From Diplodia intermedia (Eukaryota > Ascomycota > Dothideomycetes > Botryosphaeriales > Botryosphaeriaceae), in assembly GCA_021495925.1 (NCBI GenBank), contig JAKEKT010000026.1, positions 186,001-250,000 on the forward strand: a stretch of DNA of 64,000 bases, in the 5' to 3' direction. The position numbers and the translations under genes were made by a program. A model generated the notes under the pieces. That model searched no databases. It was not told the origin of the DNA and saw only the letters and a program-made list of their open reading frames with translations. Positions 57,086-64,000 of the stretch are shown piece after piece (position 1 is the first letter of the stretch; every line of letters begins with the position of its first letter).

Positions 57086-57815
57086 TTACATCTTTGCCTT
57101 GATCTCCTCGAACAGCTTCTGCAATTCGTCCTTCGGGGGGCTGGTGGTCGGCCAGCCGACGCCGAGGCCCTCGGTCTCGTTGGGCTTGGGGATCATGTGG
57201 AAATGAACCTGGGAGGAGAAGGGAAAAATCGTCAGCAAATTCGGGGGTGTTTTTAAGAAATTTGCTAAATTCCATTTCCCCCTTTGGGAGGCAGGTACGT
57301 ACGTGGTCGACGACTTGGTGCGCGATGCGGCCGTTGTTCTGCAAGATGTTGTAGTCCTCGCAGCCGACGGCGCGGGCGATGCGCGCGGCCACGGGCAGGA
57401 TCTCGTGCAGCTGGTCGTCGGGAATGTCGTGCAGCTTGGCGCCGTGGTGCTTGGGGATGATGAGCTGTGATACGGGGGAGTGTTGTTAGCGTTCTGGGCC
57501 AATTTCTCATGGGCTGGAACCACCGATTGTTCGGTTGCGAGGTGGGCGAGGAGACGTACAGAGTGACCGCGCGACAGAGGTCCGATGTCGAGGAAGGCGT
57601 AGGTCTTGTCGCTCTCGAAGATCTTCATCGAGGGGATTTCACCTGTGGATAGAGCACGAGGTTAGCCATAGGATGTCTTTCCGTTGCGCTGGCGCTGCGG
57701 TACACTAGGGGCACGGCGGGGAAGTAGAGGGGAGGGAGCTACGGGCGTGCTGTGCGGCAGCAGGTGAAATTGACGTACCCTTGATGATCTTGCAGAAGAT
57801 GCAGGCGGCGGCCAT
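57086..57815 (-). CDS. HNT1: HIT-family nucleotide hydrolase (HINT1/Hnt1 type)
   Basis: Four exons (57815-57779, 57642-57560, 57464-57303, 57208-57086) give 134 aa, the usual HINT length. MAAACIFCKIIKGEIPSMKIFES, YAFLDIGPLSRGH, IIPKHHGAKLHDIPD and YNILQNNGRIAHQVVDH lead to the histidine triad HVHFH (His 94, 96 and 98), which is assembled across the last splice junction. HINT enzymes hydrolyse adenosine phosphoramidates and lysyl-AMP. Yeast Hnt1 is linked to Kin28/TFIIK function. Location is cytosol and nucleus. Catalytic residues look intact. All introns are GT-AG, with GTACGT donors in three. Confidence 0.93.
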
Positions 57816-58118
57816 TGTTGCAGTGGTGCTGTTGAGCTTGAGGTGGGAGCAGTGCAAGTTGCTGGAGGGGAGAAGCTGAGATCTCGGGTGTTGATGGGAT
57901 GGGTAAATGGAGGTGGGGTAGCAGCAGCCGGCAAGCTGCGAGGTGCGCAGGGATCACAACCTCTGACGTGAGCGGGCAACGGTTCGGAGATGGGGAGCTG
58001 TCTGGATTTCTCGCGATAAGATCTCGCTCGGTCGCACTTTTTTCGGCGCGAGAGAGATCTCGCGACCGACGCGGATGTATCTACAATTCTTGCCCGTTCG
58101 CCGGTCGCATCCGCTTCC
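57816..58118. other. Promoter of HINT / 3' flank of EFM5
   Basis: About 300 bases between two minus-strand genes. No gene is supported. Confidence 0.6.
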
Positions 58119-59166
58119 CTACTCGCACGCCTCGTTCCACCGCCAGACGTCGCGGGCTTCGTAGTTGGCGTAGCAGCGGAATTCGTTGCTGAGGCACTTG
58201 GCGTGCTGGATCTCGAAATCGGTGGTCCGAACGCTGGTTTTGCCGTACAGCTTGACGATCATGCTCTCCATGCGCTCGCCCGTGCAGATGATCAGGCGTT
58301 GCGCGGAGGGGTCCACCGACTTGGCGAGCCAGCGGACGGTGAGGGCGGCTACGCACATTACTGTGAGCACATGGTCCGGCGGCTGGGGGAAAGGTATAAT
58401 TTACCCTTTGTCTGGCAGTCGACGCTGAGGAAGGGCGGGTCGCAAATGATGCGGTCAAACTGGCCCTTGAGGTTCGCTGTTTTGCAGGCGTAGGTCAGCG
58501 CCTGACCCACCTCTATTCGGTGGGGAGATGCATACGTGGAAGTCGGGTGGGGAACATGAAGTCGTAGGGCACCCATTCTTTAAAGACGCCGAACCGCTCA
58601 TCGAACTCAAGCAATGTGACTTCAGGACGGATCTTGTACTCGCCGGATCGCTTTATGTTGGGCGATTAGCGGGAATGATTTTTCCAGTGCTCAAGGGCCG
58701 TACGGACACGTACGAGAAGATTCTTGAGCTGGATGAACACGCTGGGAGCTGAGACGACGGCTATCTTGGTATCGTCGGTTGCATTGTCGAGTAGCTGCCT
58801 GGCCAAAGTGGTGGCCGTCTCGTCGTTATACTGGCAGTCATATTAATACACCTCCTGCCTGTCCACGGGGCGAGACGGTCCGACGTGCCCAGAACTGACT
58901 GGCATTCCAGTCTTCCGTGAAGGCTTCCATGGACAGAGGCTGCTCGGTCTTGGTGAAGTCCTCCTCGGCGGCAACCTTCAGGTCCTCGAACTGCTTGGTG
59001 CGGGCGTCACGTTCGCCGAGAAATTCCTGGAGCGCACTGAGGGCGCCCGCGGAGAGCTGGCTGTTGGGAGCGGATCAGCGCACATGTTGGGTGAGATGAT
59101 ATCGCAACAAGCACAAAGTAGATTGACGACGTACGGAACATCATCGTAGTCGTGAATGGAGCCCAT
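58119..59166 (-). CDS. EFM5: Protein-lysine N-methyltransferase EFM5 (eEF1A)
   Basis: Six exons (59166-59135, 59060-58889, 58830-58714, 58650-58536, 58512-58405, 58360-58119) give 261 aa. Landmarks are LSAGALSALQEFLGERD, DWNASQFW/YNDETATTLARQLL, IAVVSAPSVFIQLKN, TLLEFDERFGVF, YDF and RIICDPPFLS. DPPF is the (D/N)PPF motif of the class I methyltransferase active site. C-terminal strands follow (RLIICTGERMESMIVKLYG, CYANYEA). Efm5 and its human counterpart EEF1AKMT1 methylate Lys79 of the elongation factor eEF1A in the cytosol. The intron after Trp in SQFW has no GT donor in frame. The only frame-keeping choice is GCACGT...CAG, a GC-AG intron. Divergent from the LACTB2-like gene. Confidence 0.9.
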
Positions 59167-59401
59167 CTTGACTCGGTGGATTTGCGGACTTTTTTTAGTA
59201 AGGGTTCAACATTGATACCTTGGTGGTGCGCGCTGAAAGATCCTTTCCCTGTAGAGGCGGCGCTAAAGCTTATCGATCACTGCTTATCTAGCCGAGGCCC
59301 GCACGTCAGCCCGGCAATGTCGCAACCGCCTCCTCAGCCTTCATCATCAGCCTCCACAATGAGCGCAAATGCGGGGACCTGCCCTGAAGCTCTACTCTAC
59401 C
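59167..59401. promoter_or_regulatory. Short shared promoter, EFM5 / LACTB2-like
   Basis: Only 235 bases separate the start codons at 59166 (minus) and 59402 (plus). An upstream ATG about 85 bases before 59402 is in another frame and overlaps the start, so it could act as an upstream open frame. Confidence 0.5.
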
Positions 59402-60360
59402 ATGGCTGCCACACTTACTGCACTCCCGGAGGTTGAACGCCTCAGCCCGAGCGTCATCCGCATCCTCGGCGGGAACCCTGGCAAGGTAGGCGGTAGTCCT
59501 TCCATTTGTGTGCATTCCAAGAGCTGACGGCCGTCCAGTTCACGTTGCAAGGTAACTTGGAGCAAACTCGAGTCCGGGTCGAGCTGTGCAGCAGTTGACC
59601 AGCCTTAGGCACAAATACCTACCTCGTTGGCCGAGGTCCGAAGCGCCTTCTGATTGACACTGGCCAGGGCATGCCCGCCTGGCCGGCCTCGCTCAAGAGA
59701 GTTTTGAAGGAAGAGAACGCATCAGTTGACCATGCGATCCTCACTCATTGGCACCCAGATCACGTCAAGGGCGTTCCGGACCTGTTGTCCTTCTCGCCAG
59801 CCACCAAGGTCTATAAAAACCAGCCAGACGAAGGAACTCAGCTCAACATCGCCGACGGCCAGCGCTTCGAGACGGACGGCGCCACGCTGAGGGCATTCCA
59901 TTGCCCCGGTCACACGACTGACCATATGGCCTTCATTTTGGAAGAAGAGGACGCCATGTTCACTGGCGATAACGTGCTCGGCTCCGGCACCGCCGTTTTC
60001 GAGGACCTGGCCACCTACATGAACAGCCTGGATCGTATGGCGCAGCAGTTCACAGGCCGCGCCTATCCAGGGCATGGACCTGTGATCGAGGACGGCAAGG
60101 CCAAAGTGCAGGAGTATATCAAGCACAGACAGGAGCGGGAGGCGCAGGTCCTGGAGGTTCTGGCCAGATCTAACGGGGATGTGTCAAGCTGGAAGTCGAT
60201 GCAGATTGTCAAGGAGATCTACAAAGACGTTCCGGAGACGCTGCATGAGGCTGCACAGAGAGGCGTGCTGCAGGTTCTTGGTAAGCTGACGACTGAGGGA
60301 AAGGTTTCTCATGACCCTTTGGCAGAGACGTGGAGGCTGCTTGGTAAGTCTACTCTGTAG
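59402..60360 (+). CDS. Metallo-beta-lactamase-fold hydrolase, LACTB2 type
   Basis: Exons 59402-59485, a 13-base microexon 59539-59551 and 59609-60360 give 282 aa. The joined sequence GNPGKFTLQGTNTYLVG is the family's start. Metal ligands lie in THWHPDHVKGV (HxHxDH), the His of HCPGHTTDH, and GDNVLGSG, with YPGHGPVI later. A C-terminal winged-helix part (SSWKSMQIVKEIYKDVP, LGKLTTEGKV) completes the LACTB2 layout. Human LACTB2 is a mitochondrial endoribonuclease. Fungal relatives also act as thioesterases releasing polyketides, but no polyketide synthase lies in this window. The end LLGKSTL may be replaced by LLE if a GTAAGT...TTCAG intron (60344-60386) is removed. Confidence 0.88.
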
Positions 60361-60898
60361 AAATCTGTACGGCTTTACCCATTCAGAGTAGAGATGACGC
60401 AGTCTATGGTCAACTTCCTAGAAAATAGCGGCAAAGTCGAGCGCCCAGTCGTCTCTATGGTTCTTCGGATGTTGCCTAATTTGTCAGTTTTGTCCTTGTG
60501 TATGCTCGACGGTATTCATTCCGCGATATCTGCTGGTTCCAGAAACTCAGTGGCCATTCAGGCCGCGCCACAAAGAAGGGAGAGCGTACAATCCATGATT
60601 TCGCATCCCATGAGATCAGCTCTATATTATCACGCGCTTGGCCAGCTTGTTTGAGTGGTGAGAAACTTAGAGGTGTTCAGCACCCTGTCCATTACGTGTT
60701 GCGTGGCGGCATGTCATTGGGTGCCAGATTCTGGCACCAAGTGAATACCTACATAACTGATCGCCCTGGTGCATTCTCAGTTTCGGAAACTTGAGACGGA
60801 ACCGATGGTATGTGAAGCCTACTTCCGACTTCTATATTATTCTGTGCGCAGAAATTTCTTGGTGTCAAGATCTCTCCAACTCAATTTTGCCGGCTGCA
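60361..60898. other. Intergenic region
   Basis: AT-richer spacer between the LACTB2-like and GTPase genes. No gene is supported. Confidence 0.55.
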
Positions 60899-62587
60899 AT
60901 GGATGGTGAAAGTCAAAGCTCGTCTTCTGTGCGAGACAATGCCAGCGGATCAACCGCTTTAGAGAAGTCCCCGCCGCTATTACCCCACGAGTGGTTCAGG
61001 CGGAATACTCTACAACAAGTTTTTGCAAAGTATGGCCCAATCCCAGTTACATACTACATAATGCGTAAGCTAAATGAAAGCATAGAGAGAATGCGAAGAT
61101 CATTCTTATTGTCGGCGAGGTGCGCTCCGGAAAGTCGAGTTTGTTCGAATCAATCACAGGCTCTAGTGGTCATTCGGGACTGGTCGCAATTCAGGTAGGT
61201 GCTTTTGACATGTGTCATAGTATGCCTTCTCACCATAATCTGACAATCTATCACATAATCAGTCACCCGTGAATACCAGCTGGTATTCACAAGGATTGCC
61301 GGAGAGCTCTACCTATTCGTTGACACTCCTGGTTTCAATGACAGAAGAACAACCGACATGGACATCTTCCACAAAATTGGGGGTTTGATCAAATTGGTCA
61401 AGGACTATGCCACAATTTCCGGAGTACTGTACGTACACAGTATGCGGTCGACATCCACACAGAGCTCAGATCATCTCCTTCGCTGGCTTGGAGCGTTTTG
61501 TGGAGATCACTACAACAACCGGATTACGTTTGTTACAACCCATTGGGATCACCTTTGCCCGGATTCCTTGCCTCAGGAGAGGGAATCACTACCGGAGCTG
61601 GAAGATGAATGGGAGAATGCCCTTGGACAAGGATGGAGAACCTACCATCATGGTCTCCTGAATGGCGGTACCTTGCATATTGTCCGTAATCGCAGAGAGC
61701 GAGGCGAGCAAGCAAGATCAGTGATATCGGAGATCTACGGATTGCCGCATATCAGACCTCCTCGCATCAGTGAAGAGCTACAAGCCGGGATAACCTTTGA
61801 AAATACCATGGCAAGCCGAGTGCTCCAAGGTAGGAGGCGAGGAAGAGACGAAGACGGGAACCATGAAGAAGAGGAGAATAGAGACAGTGCTGAAGAAGGG
61901 GAAGAAGAAGAGGTTGACTGGTTCGAGTTGTTAGGCAAGGGTTTTTGGGGATCACTGTGGAGCGGCTTGTCCTCAGCCGCTCACAAGCTATGGGGATTTA
62001 TTTCCAAGCTTTGGAAGTTTTTACCAAAGGGAACAACTTTCCGTCCAGCAATTACCCACGAGGGCTTCCAAATCATGGTAATCATGCCTCATGGCACTGG
62101 GATTGCTGCTGCTGCTCCCCCACCCCCAAGAAATCAACCTCGGCAACCCGCCTCTCAAGCGCTCTCATCCTCCGCCTCATCAACGACACCCTTTACCCCA
62201 CCCCGCTCTTCCTCTCCCTCCTGGGCCACCCTGCCACCATCCCCACCCTCGCCCACCCCGAGTGCAACCTCCCTCATCTGCCCCGTCCTCACAACCCTCA
62301 CCACACACCCCACCCTTCCCCCAAACCTCCTCGTTCCACCTCATCACCACCCGCCGCGTCACCTCGCGCCCCACGCCCTCCGCCAGCTGCAGCGCGCCGC
62401 TCGTCAGCTGCACCGCATGTGCGCCGTGCACCATGCCGAGCGCCGCGCCGACCGCGTCGGCGGCGTTGAGGGCAGCGAGGAAGGAGTCGAAGACGGTGGG
62501 TGGGATGGGGAGGGTGGGGATGCGGATCGTTGTGGTGGTGGGGAAGGGGGAGAGGAATTTGGGGGGAGGGGAGGGGTATCTGGTTGA
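60899..62587 (+). CDS. P-loop GTPase domain protein (AIG1/TRAFAC-like), C-terminus uncertain
   Basis: Exons 60899-61029, 61086-61198 and 61263-62587 give up to 522 aa. The G domain shows GEVRSGKSS (P loop, residues 54-62), TREYQ with a switch-I type Thr, VDTPGFND (G3), and VTTHWD where a G4 is expected; fungal AIG1-like proteins often have T-x-W-D here. Other parts are GVLYVHSMRST and QEREKESLPELEDEW-like LPELEDEWENALGQGW. An acidic stretch (HEEEENRDSAEEGEEEE) is followed by Trp-rich amphipathic helices (WGSLWSGLSSAAHKLWGFISKLWKF) that could bind membrane. From about 62130 onward the frame is Pro/Ser/Thr then Gly/Glu-rich and may not be real coding sequence. The second intron uses a GTGCTT donor, chosen to keep frame. 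No substrate or pathway is known. Confidence 0.65.
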
Positions 62588-63236
62588 CGGGTTGGTGGTG
62601 GCGGCGGTGGTGGTTGTTCTGTTGTGGTTCGATGCTCTGGGTGGAAGCATAGCCCGTTGGCTTGTTGGCTTGAAAAAAGGCTGGGGAGAAGGTGCGCTTG
62701 TGTGTTGCGATGCGAGGGCGATTCTGCAGCCACTTATCCGGGCGTACTGATGAGTTTTTATGTCTGTTTGACTAACTTCTGATCTGTATATCTTGCAGTG
62801 TCTCTGTCAATCACCTCTGCTGCTGTTCTGACCATTCAACATGCGTATTACCTGATTGAGTTCGATATGCGAGCGCTAAGCCTGATGTGGTAAGCCGAAG
62901 GTTCCGCTACTTTTGGTGCTTGATTGAGCACTTTCAGGTAAACTTCCCTTCTCCCCCAACCCAGGTTTTTGCAAGCGAGCCCCCAGACACCGCTCATGCT
63001 TAGTAATCAGATCAACTGTGATCCCTGGTAAGGGCTTCGGGCTGGTAGTGCTGTTGAACTATTACCGCGCTGCGACAATGTGAGAAAGATCTAGTACGAT
63101 CTGGTGAGAGAAAAGGAGGTATGGTGAATACTTCACGCCTAAGCTTCTACGTCAAAGTCAGCATGGGTTCTACTCGCATCATCCAGTGTAGCTACCATCA
63201 AGTAGAATCTTCAATTTATTTGTGGCATACAACAAG
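62588..63236. other. Intergenic region
   Basis: AT-richer spacer between the GTPase gene and the RhoGAP-fold gene (3' end at 63237). No gene is supported. Confidence 0.55.
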
Positions 63237-64000
63237 CTATGAGACCGTAACAGTTTCTGGTGTAGACTCCGTAAAATCAGTGATGAGAAAATTGTCCTGG
63301 TTCTCTATGAAGAACTCGAGAACCATATTACTGGCAAGATCATCGGAGTTTTTCGGTCCTATGATCAATCCGCTGAACAATTTCGACAACCGCCTAGTCG
63401 TCATTTTGTTAAAATCCGATTTGCTCGCAAAGACTGCTAAAACGTCCAAAAGATAGAGAAGTAGTTGCCTAGCGAGAGGAGGCATATCCCAAACGAGCTT
63501 TGTGTAGTAACGGATCCAACTGCTCAAGTCATTTTGAATGACCTCACCCACTTCCAAGGATGAATCGATGGAAACTTTCTCGAGAGGCTGCATGAATTCG
63601 TTGTAAAGCACTGTCGGTACGATTGGCTCTGGTAGAGACTCTAGATAGCGAATCATGGTAGTGCCTGCGTCGTATACAGTGCATCCAAACCAATCAAGGC
63701 CCTTGCCGAACCTGGCGGGAGAGTTGAAGGCAGTGCACAGTTCTGAAACTCTGGCTTCGTCACCGCCGCTGGCAAATATATCTTCGACTTCGGTGCCTGA
63801 GAGTTAATTAGCTACAAAACTTCGGCCAAAAGACGTGGTGACAGGCATACCTTTTTCTTTCAGGAAAACTCCACATTTGGCTACAATGATTGGTATATAT
63901 CCGAATATGTACCCTTCATCCTTCTCATTAAAATAGCTTATCGCTACGTTGGCATATTGTATACTTTCTTGCAGCGGGACTCCGAAAACCACTACAGTTT
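63237..64000 (-). CDS. RhoGAP-fold protein with degenerate active site, 3' part (runs off the right edge)
   Basis: Exons 64000-63851 (partial) and 63796-63237, with a 54-base GTATGC...CTCAG intron. The domain follows fungal RhoGAPs closely: VFGVPLQESIQYANVAISYF, FGYIPIIVAKCGVFLKEKG, FGKGLDWFGCTVYDAG, RYLESLPEPIVP, MPPLARQLLLYLLDVLAVFA and LEFFIENQDNFLI. Where active RhoGAPs have the arginine finger (IFRLSGS), this protein reads IFASGGD. Where they have the conserved Asn (MTxxNLA), it reads MTTRRLS. RhoGAPs speed GTP hydrolysis by Rho GTPases. Without both residues this copy is probably inactive as a GAP and may bind Rho without catalysis, or may be decaying. It ends shortly after the domain (TPETVTVS). 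The N-terminal part lies outside the window. Confidence 0.85.

Noticed and set aside
61058..61085. Intron starting at GTAAGC (61063) in the GTPase gene
   Set aside because: It would be only 23 bases; the GTATGG donor at 61030 gives a normal 56-base intron and the right frame.
1..64000. Secondary-metabolite cluster (LACTB2-like hydrolase, dehydrogenase, desaturase)
   Set aside because: The three genes are far apart, separated by housekeeping genes, and there is no polyketide or peptide synthase.
1..64000. CRISPR arrays, insertion sequences, rRNA or LTR elements
   Set aside because: No spaced direct repeats, transposase or reverse-transcriptase motifs, terminal repeats or rRNA sequence were seen by eye.

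Overview
The window is nuclear DNA from a filamentous ascomycete (Pezizomycotina), and the gene content is most compatible with a Dothideomycete. The basis is short GT-AG introns of about 45-240 bases, GC-rich third codon positions, gene spacing of 0.3-1 kb, and a set of single-copy fungal housekeeping genes. The class-level placement is an inference. All gene models below were spliced by hand from frame continuity and splice sites. There is no prophage, CRISPR array, recognisable transposon, rRNA or tRNA.

Layout. 0-8 kb: the 5' part of a cysteine-rich surface protein gene, a histidine-box fatty acid desaturase, a 67-aa conserved-looking small protein, an alpha/beta-barrel protein and an AMMECR1 protein. 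8-19 kb: a short-chain dehydrogenase lacking its catalytic Tyr, an Spt10-type acetyltransferase, a plasma-membrane ferric reductase and a PLP decarboxylase. 19-25 kb: divergent NOP9 and RINT1/TIP20. 25-33.5 kb: almost 9 kb without a recognisable gene. 33.5-38 kb: folliculin-like LST7 and its long 3' flank. 38-52 kb: UBP2-type deubiquitinase, complex I Tim17-family subunit, tubulin cofactor C, RPAP1, HPC2 and a Cbp6/UQCC2-type assembly factor. 52.6-60.4 kb: a Bsd2/NDFIP adaptor, a CaM kinase I, a HINT hydrolase, the eEF1A methyltransferase EFM5 and a LACTB2-type metallo-hydrolase. 60.4-64 kb: a more AT-rich, accessory-looking end with a P-loop GTPase and part of a RhoGAP-fold protein.

Functional links. 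Two histone-gene regulators (Spt10-like, Hpc2-like) and two parts of the Rsp5 ubiquitin-ligase circuit (UBP2 deubiquitinase, Bsd2 adaptor) share the window, but not adjacently. Many genes are divergent pairs sharing promoters of 0.2-0.8 kb: NOP9/RINT1, UBP2/complex I, RPAP1/HPC2, Cbp6/BSD2 and EFM5/LACTB2.

Most notable: the CaM kinase gene has a further 3' exon. It adds a polyglutamine and acidic linker and ends in a polybasic, two-cysteine CaaX box (CIIL), which suggests a lipid-anchored fungal CaM kinase with a splice-dependent tail. Also notable are a RhoGAP domain lacking the arginine finger and the conserved asparagine beside a GTPase gene, a dehydrogenase with HxxxK in place of YxxxK, a probable GC-AG intron in EFM5, and a CCAAT/GATA overlap upstream of the ferric reductase.
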